This document shows positions 17,391-28,331 of a DNA stretch of 64,000 nt, piece after piece. The notes under the pieces are model-generated. The model had not been told where the DNA came from. It worked only from the letters and a program-made list of their open reading frames with translations, and did no database searches. The stretch lies in contig NZ_LDWR01000055.1 of assembly GCF_001039005.1 (NCBI RefSeq), forward strand, positions 217,143 to 281,142. The letters are read 5' to 3'. A program made the position numbers and the translations under genes. How positions within the stretch are numbered: the stretch's first letter is position 1; each line of letters begins with the position of its first letter. Origin of the DNA: Burkholderia cepacia. Its GTDB lineage: Bacteria; Pseudomonadota; Gammaproteobacteria; Burkholderiales; Burkholderiaceae.

Positions 17391-19295
17391 ATGTACGACT
17401 TGCTGAAAACCATCGACGACCCGGCGGATTTGCGCCGCCTCGATCGTCGCCAACTGCAACCGCTCGCGGATGAACTGCGCGCGTTCGTGCTCGACAGCGT
17501 GTCGAAGACGGGCGGCCATTTGTCGTCCAACCTCGGGACGGTCGAGCTGACGATCGCGTTGCACTACGTGTTCAACACGCCGAACGATCGCATCGTCTGG
17601 GATGTGGGCCACCAGACCTATCCGCACAAGATCCTGACGGGCCGCCGCGACCAGATGCATTCGCTGCGTCAGTACGACGGGATCTCGGGCTTCCCGCGCC
17701 GCAGCGAATCCGAATACGACACATTCGGCACCGCGCATTCGAGCACGTCGATTTCGGCCGCGCTCGGTATGGCGATCGGCAGCCAGCTGAATGGCGACGA
17801 CCGCTTCTCGATCGCCGTGATCGGCGACGGCGCGATGACGGCCGGCATGGCGTTCGAGGCGATGAACAACGCGGGCGTGTCGGAAGACGCGAAGCTGCTC
17901 GTGATCCTGAACGACAACGACATGTCGATCTCGCCGCCGGTCGGCGCGCTGAATCGCCATCTCGCACGCCTGATGTCGGGCCGCTTCTATGCGGCCGCGC
18001 GCGCGGGCGTCGAGCGCGTGCTGAGCGTGGCGCCGCCGGTGCTCGAACTCGCACGCAAGCTCGAGGAGCATGCGAAGGGCATGGTCGTGCCGGCCACGCT
18101 GTTCGAGGAATTCGGCTTCAACTACATCGGCCCGATCGACGGTCACGATCTCGATTCGCTGATCCCGACGCTGCAGAACATCCGCGAACTGCGCGGCCCG
18201 CAGTTCCTGCACGTGGTGACGAAGAAAGGCCAGGGCTACAAGCTTGCCGAAGCCGATCCCGTGCTTTATCACGGCCCCGGCAAGTTCAATCCGGCCGAAG
18301 GCATCAAGCCGTCGCCCACGCCCGCGAAGAAGACGTACACGCAGGTGTTCGGCGAGTGGCTGTGCGACGAAGCCGAGCGCGATTCGCGCGTCGTCGGCAT
18401 CACGCCCGCGATGCGCGAAGGCTCGGGCATGGTCGAGTTCGAGAAGCGCTTCAAGGATCGCTACTACGACGTCGGCATCGCCGAGCAGCACGCGGTGACG
18501 TTCGCGGGTGGCCTCGCGACCGAAGGGCTCAAACCGGTCGTCGCGATCTACTCGACGTTCCTGCAGCGTGGTTACGACCAGCTGATCCACGACGTCGCGC
18601 TGCAGAACCTGCCGGTCGTGTTCGCGATCGACCGCGCGGGCCTCGTCGGCGCGGATGGCGCGACGCACGCGGGTGCGTACGATCTCGCGTTCATGCGCTG
18701 CATCCCGAACATGACGGTCATGACGGCATCCGACGAAAACGAATGCCGCCAGATGCTGCACACGGCGCTGCAGCAGCCGAACCCGACCGCGGTGCGCTAT
18801 CCGCGCGGCGCGGGCACGGGCGTGCCGACGGTGAAGGAACTCACCGAAATCCCGCTCGGCAAGGGTGAAGTGCGTCGCCACACGGCACAGCCGGAAGGCA
18901 AGCGCGTCGCGATCCTCGCGTTCGGCACGATGGTCGCACCGTCGCTCGCCGCGGCCGAGGAACTCGACGCAACCGTCGCGAACATGCGCTTCGTGAAGCC
19001 GGTCGATGCCGCGCTCGTGCGCGAACTCGCCGAGACGCACGACTACCTCGTGACGATCGAGGAAGGCTGCGTGATGGGCGGCGCGGGCTCGGCGTGCGTG
19101 GAAGCCCTGATGGAGAGTGGGGTTATCCGACCCGTACTACAATTGGGCCTCCCTGACCAGTTCGTCGATCACGGCGACCACGCAAAGCTGTTGTCGCAAT
19201 GCGGCCTCGACGGCGCGGGCATCGCGAAATCGATTCGCGAACGCTTCCTGAACCCGGCGGCCGATGTCGCCGGTCAGGCGAAGCGCGTCGCGTAA
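17391..19295 (+). CDS. dxs: 1-deoxy-D-xylulose-5-phosphate synthase
   Basis: 634-residue thiamine-diphosphate enzyme making DXP from pyruvate and glyceraldehyde 3-phosphate, the first step of the MEP isoprenoid pathway (also feeding thiamine and pyridoxal). The TPP motif GDGAMTAGMAFEAMNN is near residue 145, the GTAHSSTSIS segment near 113, and the pyrimidine-binding region with catalytic Glu in GIAEQHAVTFAGGLA near 363. The ATG at 17391 (MYDLLKTIDDP) gives the usual N-terminus. It follows ispA, its pathway partner, and is closed by a hairpin terminator. Confidence 0.96.
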   Translation: MYDLLKTIDDPADLRRLDRRQLQPLADELRAFVLDSVSKTGGHLSSNLGTVELTIALHYVFNTPNDRIVWDVGHQTYPHKILTGRRDQMHSLRQYDGISGFPRRSESEYDTFGTAHSSTSISAALGMAIGSQLNGDDRFSIAVIGDGAMTAGMAFEAMNNAGVSEDAKLLVILNDNDMSISPPVGALNRHLARLMSGRFYAAARAGVERVLSVAPPVLELARKLEEHAKGMVVPATLFEEFGFNYIGPIDGHDLDSLIPTLQNIRELRGPQFLHVVTKKGQGYKLAEADPVLYHGPGKFNPAEGIKPSPTPAKKTYTQVFGEWLCDEAERDSRVVGITPAMREGSGMVEFEKRFKDRYYDVGIAEQHAVTFAGGLATEGLKPVVAIYSTFLQRGYDQLIHDVALQNLPVVFAIDRAGLVGADGATHAGAYDLAFMRCIPNMTVMTASDENECRQMLHTALQQPNPTAVRYPRGAGTGVPTVKELTEIPLGKGEVRRHTAQPEGKRVAILAFGTMVAPSLAAAEELDATVANMRFVKPVDAALVRELAETHDYLVTIEEGCVMGGAGSACVEALMESGVIRPVLQLGLPDQFVDHGDHAKLLSQCGLDGAGIAKSIRERFLNPAADVAGQAKRVA

Positions 19296-19355
19296 GCTGG
19301 CACCGCCCGCGGGCGGTGTTGGTGCGACTGGCGCAACCGGTCTTCATTGATGCGG

Positions 19356-19388
19356 AAAACATGGGCCTGCGGGCCCATGTTGCTTTTC
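19356..19388 (+). terminator. Rho-independent terminator after dxs
   Basis: Ten-pair stem AACATGGGCC/GGCCCATGTT with a four-base loop, followed by GCTTTT. It lies about 60 bases after the dxs stop and before folE2. Confidence 0.75.
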
Positions 19389-19449
19389 CGGCTGCCGCAT
19401 GACGCGGCGTGCGCGTTGTCGAACGCGCGGCTTACAAGGATTGAACAAG

Positions 19450-20259
19450 ATGAACCAGATGAATCCCGCCTTCGTGATGCCCGACGTGCAGAGCACGGTG
19501 GATACCCGCCAGATTCCGATTCAGCGCGTGGGCGTGAAGGCGGTCCGGCATCCGTTGACGGTGTGTACCGAAAGCGGCGACGTGCAGCCGACCGTCGGTG
19601 TCTGGAATCTCGATGTGCGTCTGCCGGCCGACCAGAAGGGCACGCACATGTCGCGCTTCGTCGCGCTGCTCGAAGAGAACCGCGCGCCGCTGACGGTCGA
19701 GCGTTTCCGCACGATGCTCGCGTCGATGCTCGAGAAACTCGAAGCCGAGGCCGGCCGTATCGAGGTGACGTTTCCGTATTTCGTGAACAAGACGGCGCCG
19801 GTGTCCGGCGTGCAGAGCCTGCTCGATTATGAAGTGACGCTTGCGGGCGAAAGCCGCAACGGCGACACGCGCCTGTTCCTGAAGGTGCTCGTGCCCGTGA
19901 CGAGCCTGTGCCCGTGCTCGAAGAAGATCTCGCAGTACGGCGCGCACAACCAGCGCTCGCACGTGACGATCGATGCCGAACTCGCGGGCGACCTGCCGGT
20001 CGAGGCGCTGATCCGCATCGCCGAAGAAGAGGCGTCGTGCGAGCTGTGGGGCCTGCTGAAGCGCCCGGACGAGAAGTTCGTCACCGAGCGTGCATACGAG
20101 AACCCGAAGTTCGTCGAGGATCTCGTGCGCGATGTCGCGCAGCGTCTCGATGCGGACGAGCGCGTCGTTGCGTACGTGCTCGAAGCCGAGAACTTCGAAT
20201 CGATCCACAATCACAGCGCGTATGCGCTGATCGAACGCGACAAGCGGCTAGCGGCATAA
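19450..20259 (+). CDS. folE2: GTP cyclohydrolase FolE2 (type IB)
   Basis: 269-residue GTP cyclohydrolase IB, converting GTP to 7,8-dihydroneopterin triphosphate at the head of folate (and possibly queuosine) synthesis. The conserved cysteine region LCPCSKKISQYGAHNQRSHV is near residue 155, and the N-terminal MPDVQSTVDTRQIPIQRVGVK is characteristic. FolE2 enzymes use various divalent metals and in some bacteria back up zinc-dependent FolE during zinc limitation; no Zur site was recognised here. The ATG at 19450 (MNQMNP) follows AAGGA. Terminators lie on both sides, so it is monocistronic. Confidence 0.94.
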   Translation: MNQMNPAFVMPDVQSTVDTRQIPIQRVGVKAVRHPLTVCTESGDVQPTVGVWNLDVRLPADQKGTHMSRFVALLEENRAPLTVERFRTMLASMLEKLEAEAGRIEVTFPYFVNKTAPVSGVQSLLDYEVTLAGESRNGDTRLFLKVLVPVTSLCPCSKKISQYGAHNQRSHVTIDAELAGDLPVEALIRIAEEEASCELWGLLKRPDEKFVTERAYENPKFVEDLVRDVAQRLDADERVVAYVLEAENFESIHNHSAYALIERDKRLAA

Positions 20260-20285
20260 CGCCGCGGCGTTTTGTCGCGCCGATG

Positions 20286-20315
20286 AAAAAGGCCGCTCGT
20301 TTGAGCGGCCTTTTT
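20286..20315. terminator. Bidirectional rho-independent terminator, folE2/tsaD
   Basis: Perfect stem GGCCGCTC/GAGCGGCC, loop GTTT, with five A before and five T after, between the convergent folE2 and tsaD stops. It can serve both strands. Confidence 0.92.
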
Positions 20316-20346
20316 GTTGTTCTGCCTGGGCGTCGCGTTGTGCGGC

Positions 20347-21387
20347 TCAGCGTGCGAGCGATGCGAGATCCCAGCGCGGCTTTACCGTGAATGCGTAGTC
20401 GGCATTCGCCTGCTCGGGCCAGCGCGCGAGCCGCAATGCGCCGGCGAGCGCGATCATCGCGCCGTTGTCGGTGCACAGCGCGAGATCGGGGTAATGCACG
20501 TTGAAGCCGCGTTTCGCGGCGGCGGCCGACAGCGCGTCGCGCAACTGACGGTTTGCGCCGACGCCGCCCGCGACCACGAGGCGCTTGAGCTTCGTTTTCT
20601 TCAGCGCCGCGAGCGACTTCGCGACGAGCACGTCGACGGCCGCGTCGACGAAGCCGCGCGCGAGGTCGGCCTTCGCGCGTTCGAGCGCTTCACCGGTCAG
20701 CTGCGCCGCTTCGAACTTCTTCATCTGCGTGAGCACGGCCGTCTTCAGGCCGCTGAAGCTGAAGTCGAGATCGCCCGAGTGCAGCATCGGGCGGGGCAGC
20801 ACGACCGCGCCCGGCGTGCCCGTTTCAGCGAGCTTCGACACTTCCGGGCCGCCCGGATAGCCGAGGCCGATCAGCTTCGCCGTCTTGTCGAATGCTTCGC
20901 CGGCCGCGTCGTCGAGCGTTTCGCCGAGCGTCTCGTACACGCCGACGTCGGTCACGCGCATCAGTTGCGTGTGGCCGCCGGAAACCAGCAGCGCGACGAA
21001 CGGGAACGGCGGCGGCTCCGCGACGAGCAGCGGCGACAGCAGGTGGCCTTCGAGGTGATGGATGCCGACGGTCGGCTTGTTCCAGGCGAGCGCGAGCGCA
21101 TTCGCGATGCTCGCGCCGACCAGCAGCGCGCCGGCGAGGCCGGGGCCTTGCGTGAACGCGATCGCGTCGATGTCGTCGCGGCGCGTGCCGCTTTGCGCCA
21201 TCACTTCCTCGAGCAGCGGCAGCGCGCGGCGGATGTGGTCGCGCGATGCGAGTTCGGGCACGACGCCGCCGTAGTCGCGGTGCATCGCGATCTGCGAGTG
21301 GAGCGCGTGTGCGAGCAGGCCGCGCTGCGTGTCGTAGAGCGCGAGGCCGGTTTCGTCACAGGAGCTTTCGATGCCGAGAACGAGCAT
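20347..21387 (-). CDS. tsaD: tRNA N6-adenosine threonylcarbamoyltransferase
   Basis: 346-residue Kae1/TsaD protein that transfers threonylcarbamoyl to A37 of ANN-decoding tRNAs, together with TsaB, TsaC and TsaE. The ASKHA fold starts MLVLGIESSCDETG; the metal-binding histidines are in IHHLEGHLLSP; VSGGHTQLM and GGVGANRQLR are family motifs. The ATG at 21387 is the conserved start; the open frame extends 44 codons upstream through the promoter gap. An extended -10 element lies about 60 bases upstream. Confidence 0.95.
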   Translation of the reverse strand: MLVLGIESSCDETGLALYDTQRGLLAHALHSQIAMHRDYGGVVPELASRDHIRRALPLLEEVMAQSGTRRDDIDAIAFTQGPGLAGALLVGASIANALALAWNKPTVGIHHLEGHLLSPLLVAEPPPFPFVALLVSGGHTQLMRVTDVGVYETLGETLDDAAGEAFDKTAKLIGLGYPGGPEVSKLAETGTPGAVVLPRPMLHSGDLDFSFSGLKTAVLTQMKKFEAAQLTGEALERAKADLARGFVDAAVDVLVAKSLAALKKTKLKRLVVAGGVGANRQLRDALSAAAAKRGFNVHYPDLALCTDNGAMIALAGALRLARWPEQANADYAFTVKPRWDLASLAR

Positions 21388-21445
21388 GGGTGCGGGCGGG
21401 GCGCGCCGTATCGAGCGCGCCGCAGGAAGGTCAACGTAACCGGAA

Positions 21446-21454
21446 ATTATAGCA
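21446..21454 (-). promoter_or_regulatory. Extended -10 promoter of tsaD
   Basis: Reads TGCTATAAT on the minus strand, a perfect -10 with the TGn extension, 59 bases upstream of the tsaD ATG. No clear -35, as is usual for extended -10 promoters. Confidence 0.55.
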
Positions 21455-21503
21455 GGCGAGGGCCGGCCGCCGCTGGCTGCGGCCCGGGCCCGATGCCGGG
21501 CAG

Positions 21504-21509
21504 GTACAA
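21504..21509 (+). promoter_or_regulatory. Candidate -10 (TACAAT) directly before the BaiN-like gene
   Basis: TACAAT ends 8 bases before the ATG at 21518, and no Shine-Dalgarno is present. If used, transcription would begin at or next to the start codon (leaderless mRNA). Confidence 0.3.
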
Positions 21510-21517
21510 TCCGCGCC

Positions 21518-22738
21518 ATGGAAACTTATGACATCGCCGTGATCGGCGCGGGCGCCGCCGGGATGATGAGCGCCGCGGTCGCCGGGCAGCTCGGCCGCCG
21601 CGTCGTGCTGATCGATCACGCGCCGCGGCTCGCCGAGAAAATCCGCATCTCGGGTGGCGGCCGCTGCAACTTCACGAACCTGTACGCAGGCCCCGACAAC
21701 TACCTGTCGTCGAATCCGCATTTCGCGCGCTCGGCGCTGGCGCGCTATACGCCGCGCGACTTCCTCGGGCTGCTCAAACGCCATCACGTGACCTGGCACG
21801 AAAAGCACAAGGGCCAGCTCTTTTGCGACCACGGCAGCGACGCGGTCATCGATGTGCTGAAGCACGAGTGCGATGCGGGCGGCGTCGCGTGGCGCCGGCC
21901 GGTCGTCGTCGACGCGGTGCGTCACGCACCGTCCGACGGCTTTACGCTCGACACGCAGCAGGCGGGGCCGATCGGTGCGCGCGCACTGATCATCGCGACC
22001 GGCGGCCTGTCGATCCCGAAGATCGGCGCGACCGACTTCGGCTACCGGCTCGCAAAGCAGTTCGGCCACAAGCTCATCGATACGCGGCCCGCGCTCGTGC
22101 CGCTCACGTTCGCGCAGCAGGACTGGGAGCCGTTCGCGGCGTTGTCCGGCGTATCGCTCGAAGTGCGCGTGTCGACCGGCGACAAGAAGCGCGGCGGCGA
22201 ATTCGTCGAGGACCTGCTGCTGACCCACCGCGGCCTGTCCGGGCCCGGCATTCTGCAGATCTCGAGCTACTGGCAGCCTGGCGACCCGATCCGCGTCGAC
22301 CTGCTGCCGCAGCGCGACACGGTGGCCGACCTGCTCGACGCGAAGCGCACGTCGAAACGCCAGATCGGTTCGCTGCTCGCGGACTGGGTGCCGTCGCGCC
22401 TCGCGCATGCATGGCTCGACACGCATCGCGTCGCGGCCGACGCGCGGCTTGCAGACCTACCCGACAAGACGTTGCGCCAGATCGGCGACGCGCTGTCCGG
22501 CTGGACGCTGACACCGAACGGCACCGAGGGCTACAAGAAGGCCGAGGTGACGAAGGGCGGCGTCGATACGCGGGAACTGTCGTCGGCGACGATGATGAGC
22601 GCGCGGGTGCCGGGGCTGTACTTCATCGGCGAGGCGGTGGACGTGACGGGCTGGCTCGGCGGCTACAACTTCCAGTGGGCGTGGGCGTCCGGCACGGCGG
22701 CCGGGCAGGCCGCGGCGGAGTATTCGCGGGGCGCGTGA
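21518..22738 (+). CDS. HI0933/BaiN-type FAD-dependent oxidoreductase
   Basis: 406-residue flavoprotein of the HI0933/YhiN group, related to BaiN of bile-acid metabolism. The FAD motif VIGAGAAGMMSAAVAGQLG is at the N-terminus, then RISGGGRCNFTNL, which defines the family. The middle motif ATGGLSIPKIGATDFGY and the C-terminal GLYFIGEAVDVTGWLGGYN are also typical. The physiological substrate in proteobacteria is not established. It is divergent from tsaD (130-base gap) and not in an operon with rpsU, which has its own promoter 106 bases downstream. Confidence 0.9.
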   Translation: METYDIAVIGAGAAGMMSAAVAGQLGRRVVLIDHAPRLAEKIRISGGGRCNFTNLYAGPDNYLSSNPHFARSALARYTPRDFLGLLKRHHVTWHEKHKGQLFCDHGSDAVIDVLKHECDAGGVAWRRPVVVDAVRHAPSDGFTLDTQQAGPIGARALIIATGGLSIPKIGATDFGYRLAKQFGHKLIDTRPALVPLTFAQQDWEPFAALSGVSLEVRVSTGDKKRGGEFVEDLLLTHRGLSGPGILQISSYWQPGDPIRVDLLPQRDTVADLLDAKRTSKRQIGSLLADWVPSRLAHAWLDTHRVAADARLADLPDKTLRQIGDALSGWTLTPNGTEGYKKAEVTKGGVDTRELSSATMMSARVPGLYFIGEAVDVTGWLGGYNFQWAWASGTAAGQAAAEYSRGA

Positions 22739-22796
22739 CATGCCCGGCAAGCCTGGTTTTAGCGGGACCAGGCCCCGTGCCTTTGAGCAATCGCTC

Positions 22797-22805
22797 TGCT
22801 ATACT
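22797..22805 (+). promoter_or_regulatory. Extended -10 promoter of rpsU
   Basis: TGCTATACT, with the TGn extension, 39 bases upstream of the rpsU ATG. It matches the rpoD and tsaD elements in form. Confidence 0.55.
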
Positions 22806-22844
22806 CGGTAGTCTTTCCCTGCAAACCTTTATTCGTGTCGGATC

Positions 22845-23057
22845 ATGACGATCATTCGCGTTAAAGAGAACGAGCCGTTCGAAGTTGCAATGCGTCGCTT
22901 CAAGCGCACGATCGAGAAGAACGGTTTGTTGACCGAACTTCGTGCGCGCGAGTTTTTCGAGAAGCCGACCGCGGAGCGCAAGCGCAAGAAGGCTGCTGCG
23001 GTGAAGCGTCATTACAAGCGTATCCGCAGCCAGACGTTGCCGAAGAAGTTGTACTGA
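22845..23057 (+). CDS. rpsU: 30S ribosomal protein S21
   Basis: 70-residue basic S21 protein of the small subunit, needed for efficient initiation with 16S rRNA. It begins MTIIRVKENEPFEVAMRRFKR, and the Lys/Arg-rich tail KRKKAAAVKRHYKRIRSQTLPKKLY is typical. It is the first gene of the macromolecular-synthesis cluster (rpsU, yqeY, dnaG, rpoD), but a terminator follows it, so S21 can be made at a higher level than primase. Burkholderia genomes commonly carry more than one rpsU copy, so this may not be the only one. Confidence 0.95.
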   Translation: MTIIRVKENEPFEVAMRRFKRTIEKNGLLTELRAREFFEKPTAERKRKKAAAVKRHYKRIRSQTLPKKLY

Positions 23058-23208
23058 ACAATTGGGCGCCGCGCGATTCGCCAAGCGGCGCACCGGCGAC
23101 TTCGTGCGATCGGGCGCGATCACGGACGATCAAGCGCAATCGTGCAGCCGGTCGGGAAACCGCTCAGTTGACCGATCAGGCAGCGAGCCGCCGATGCCGG
23201 ATTCGAGC

Positions 23209-23243
23209 AACCCGCTTGAGACACTGTCCCAAGCGGGTTTTTG
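23209..23243 (+). terminator. Terminator between rpsU and yqeY
   Basis: Nine-pair stem AACCCGCTT/AAGCGGGTT with a 13-base loop and a run of T. It lies 150 bases after rpsU and probably attenuates read-through into yqeY-dnaG, as in the E. coli rpsU-dnaG-rpoD operon. Confidence 0.75.
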
Positions 23244-23295
23244 TGTTGACGCCTGTTCGCGGGCGTCGGATTCACGTTTCCATCCCGGGTGAAAG

Positions 23296-23742
23296 ATGAG
23301 TTTGAAAGAGCAGATCAGCGAAGACATGAAGACCGCGATGCGCGCGAAGGACAGCGAGCGCCTGTCGACGATTCGACTGCTGATGGCCGCGATCAAGCAG
23401 CGCGAGGTCGATGATCGGGTCACGCTCGACGACGCGGGCATCACGGCCGTGATCGACAAGATGATCAAGCAGCGCAAGGATTCGATCAGCCAGTTCCAGG
23501 CCGCCAGCCGTGACGACCTCGTCGCGAAGGAGCAGGCCGAACTGGTCGTGCTGGGCGCCTACATGCCCGCGCAACTGTCGGACGCCGAAGTGGCGGCCGA
23601 AGTCCAGGCGGCGGTCGCGCAAACCGGCGCAGCCGGCCCGCAGGACATGGGCAAGGTGATGGGCGTGCTGAAGGGCAAGCTCGCGGGCCGTGCCGACATG
23701 ACGGCCGTTTCCGCGCAGGTCAAGGCCGCGCTCACCAAGTAA
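23296..23742 (+). CDS. yqeY: GatB/YqeY domain protein
   Basis: 148-residue YqeY protein. It resembles the C-terminal tail domain of the GatB subunit of Asp/Glu-tRNA amidotransferase (SLKEQISEDMKTAMRAKDSERL at the start, AAAGPQDMGKVMG-like segment later: GAAGPQDMGKVMGVLKG). It is freestanding and its cellular role is uncertain; tRNA binding is the usual proposal. It is placed between rpsU and dnaG, a common order in beta- and gamma-proteobacteria, with a GGGTGAAAG Shine-Dalgarno. Confidence 0.92.
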   Translation: MSLKEQISEDMKTAMRAKDSERLSTIRLLMAAIKQREVDDRVTLDDAGITAVIDKMIKQRKDSISQFQAASRDDLVAKEQAELVVLGAYMPAQLSDAEVAAEVQAAVAQTGAAGPQDMGKVMGVLKGKLAGRADMTAVSAQVKAALTK

Positions 23743-23750
23743 AACCCGCT

Positions 23751-23797
23751 CCCGGCGCGCTCAGCGATGCGTGCGCCGGGCATCGTATTGTCTTTTT
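23751..23797 (+). terminator. Weak terminator or attenuator before dnaG
   Basis: Stem CCCGGCGC/GCGCCGGG with a 14-base loop, then a T-rich stretch (TCTTTTTT) beginning 11 bases later. It lies 8 bases after yqeY and 16 bases before the dnaG start codon. The gap between stem and T-run makes it weak. Confidence 0.3.
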
Positions 23798-23812
23798 TCG
23801 CTCGATCCCACG

Positions 23813-25687
23813 GTGATTCCGCATTCGTTCCTGCAGGATTTGCTGAACCGCGTCGATATCGTCGACGTGGTGGGTCGGTACGTGCAGCTCAAGAAGGGCG
23901 GCGCCAATTTCATGGGGCTGTGCCCGTTCCATAACGAGAAGAGCCCGTCGTTTACCGTCAGCCCGACCAAGCAGTTCTATCACTGCTTCGGTTGCGGCGC
24001 GCACGGCACGGCGATCGGCTTCCTGATGGAACACGCGGGGCTCACGTTCCCGGAGGCAGTGCAGGAACTCGCGCAATCCGTCGGGCTGACCGTGCCCCAC
24101 GAGCCGTCGATGCGCGGCGGTGGGGGCGGAGGCGGTGGCGGCGACTATCCGGCGCCCGTGTCGAAATCGGTTGCGACCGCATTGTCCGACGCGATGTCCA
24201 CCGCGTGCGACTACTACCGCAAGCAGCTGCGCGGCGCGACCGTCGCGATCCAGTATCTGAAGAACCGGGGCCTGACCGGCGAGATCGCCGCGCGCTTCGG
24301 GCTCGGTTATGCGCCGGACGGCTGGCAGAACCTCGAAACCGCGTTCCCGGACTATCGCGACGAGTCGCTGGTCGAGTCGGGGCTCGTGATCGTCAGCGAG
24401 AAAACCGATGCGCAGGGCACCGCGCGCCGCTACGACCGGTTCCGCGAACGGATCATGTTCCCGATCCGCAACGTGAAGGGGCAGGTGATCGGCTTCGGCG
24501 GGCGCGTGCTCGGCAGCGGCGAGCCGAAGTACCTGAACTCGCCCGAAACGCCGCTGTTCAATAAAGGCAGCGAGCTGTACGGCTTGTTCGAGGCGCGGCT
24601 CGCGATTCGCGAGCGCAAGTACGTGCTGGTCGTCGAGGGTTACATGGACGTCGTCGCGCTTGCGCAGCTCGGTTTCCCGAACGCGGTCGCGACGCTCGGC
24701 ACCGCGTGCACGCCGATTCACGTGCAGAAGCTGCTGCGCCAGACCGACACAGTTATTTTCAGTTTCGACGGCGATTCGGCCGGGCGGCGTGCGGCCCGGC
24801 GTGCGCTCGAGGCGTGCCTGCCGCACGCGGCGGACAACCGTACGATCCGGTTCCTTTTTCTGCCGACCGAGCACGACCCGGACAGCTATGTCCGCGAGTT
24901 CGGCGCGGAGGCGTTCTCCGAGCAGGTCGAGCGCGCGATGCCGCTGTCGCAATTTCTGCTGAACGAAGCAATTGCCGGCAAGGCGCTCGATCAGCCGGAA
25001 GGCCGCGCGAAGGCGCTGTTCGACGCGAAGCCGCTGCTGCAGGCGCTGCCCGCGAACGCGTTGCGCGCGCAGATCATGCACATGTTCGCCGATCGTCTCG
25101 ATATCCCGTTCGAAGAAGTCGCGGGGCTGTCCGACGTCGATACGCGGATCGCGGCGCCGCCGCGCCAGGCGCCTGCGCGCAGCGAACGGCGTCGCGTGAC
25201 GGACAGCGAAAAGCGTGCGCTGCGCACGCTGGTGATGCATCCGCGTATCGCGTCGCAGCTCGACGACGAACAGATTGCGACCCTGCGCGCGTTGCCGCGC
25301 ATCGGCGAACTGTTCGCCGAAGTCGTCGACCATGCGCGCGCGCTGGGCGACGGCGCGGAGTTCCGGCTGCTGTCGGATGTCCTGCGGACCTCCTCGAATG
25401 GGGCGACTTACGAGGAAATCTTCCGCGAAATTCTGGACTATGATGAAAACGTCCGCGATTTGCTGTTACAGAATCCGGAAGACGAGACGGTGCCCGAGCG
25501 GCAGCGTGAACAGGAACGGATCGCGGGGGAGGAGTTGCAGGCTGCGGTGCTCAAGATGCGCTATGACGCCTGCTGCGACCGGCTTGACCGGCTGGCGCGG
25601 CAATCCACCTTCACACCCGAGGAATTGGCCGAACTGACGGAATTGAACCAGCAGCGAACCGACATGAAGCGTCGACTCGGGCTGTAG
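23813..25687 (+). CDS. dnaG: DNA primase
   Basis: 624-residue primase that makes RNA primers for replication with DnaB helicase. The zinc-binding domain has CPFHNEKSPSF and FYHCFGCGAHG (residues 38-65). The TOPRIM catalytic core has VVEGYMDVVALAQLG and the metal-binding FDGDSAGRRAA near 320. The C-terminal helicase-interaction domain runs from about 460. The GTG at 23813 (VIPHSFLQDLL) is the conserved start; an upstream in-frame ATG would add 14 residues not seen in the family. A run of nine glycines at 24115-24144 links the zinc and core domains. Confidence 0.94.
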   Translation: MIPHSFLQDLLNRVDIVDVVGRYVQLKKGGANFMGLCPFHNEKSPSFTVSPTKQFYHCFGCGAHGTAIGFLMEHAGLTFPEAVQELAQSVGLTVPHEPSMRGGGGGGGGGDYPAPVSKSVATALSDAMSTACDYYRKQLRGATVAIQYLKNRGLTGEIAARFGLGYAPDGWQNLETAFPDYRDESLVESGLVIVSEKTDAQGTARRYDRFRERIMFPIRNVKGQVIGFGGRVLGSGEPKYLNSPETPLFNKGSELYGLFEARLAIRERKYVLVVEGYMDVVALAQLGFPNAVATLGTACTPIHVQKLLRQTDTVIFSFDGDSAGRRAARRALEACLPHAADNRTIRFLFLPTEHDPDSYVREFGAEAFSEQVERAMPLSQFLLNEAIAGKALDQPEGRAKALFDAKPLLQALPANALRAQIMHMFADRLDIPFEEVAGLSDVDTRIAAPPRQAPARSERRRVTDSEKRALRTLVMHPRIASQLDDEQIATLRALPRIGELFAEVVDHARALGDGAEFRLLSDVLRTSSNGATYEEIFREILDYDENVRDLLLQNPEDETVPERQREQERIAGEELQAAVLKMRYDACCDRLDRLARQSTFTPEELAELTELNQQRTDMKRRLGL

Positions 25688-25720
25688 GCGGCCGGGGCGC
25701 TTAGAGAGGGCGCCCCAGCG

Positions 25721-25729
25721 TGCTATAAT
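25721..25729 (+). promoter_or_regulatory. Extended -10 promoter of rpoD
   Basis: TGCTATAAT, a perfect -10 with TGn extension, in the 88-base gap between dnaG and rpoD, 46 bases before the ATG. A GC-rich inverted repeat (GGGGCGC/GCGCCCC, 25694-25716) lies just upstream. It allows rpoD expression independent of dnaG. Confidence 0.65.
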
Positions 25730-25775
25730 ATAAGGTTTCCAGCGGTTTGTTTTCTAAGCAGAGGCGAGAATCGCG

Positions 25776-28193
<2,418 letters not shown>

Positions 28194-28213
28194 TTTCCAG
28201 CGTCTCTCCTGCG

Positions 28214-28257
28214 AACGCCGCCGGTATCCGTGTGATGCCGGTGGCGTTTGTCTCTTT
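28214..28257 (+). terminator. Rho-independent terminator of rpoD
   Basis: Eleven-pair stem (AACGCCGCCGG/CCGGTGGCGTT, one G-T pair) with a 13-base loop, then TGTCTCTTTT, 20 bases after the rpoD stop. Confidence 0.85.
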
Positions 28258-28278
28258 TGCTGTCTTTGTTGTTACAAT
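28248..28278 (+). promoter_or_regulatory. Candidate tRNA promoter
   Basis: TTGTCT and TACAAT separated by 19 bases, with the -10 ending 53 bases before the tRNA. It overlaps the rpoD terminator tail, so tRNA transcription would be separate from rpoD. Confidence 0.35.
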
Positions 28279-28331
28279 GCCGGCCCGGCTTCTTTGCCGG
28301 GGCTGCGTGTAGCACGCTTCGCTTCTCATCA

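Noticed and set aside
16200..19040. A 946-codon open frame antisense to xseB, ispA and dxs
   Set aside because: It mirrors high-GC codon use of well-supported genes on the other strand; the translation is Arg/His-rich with no domain.
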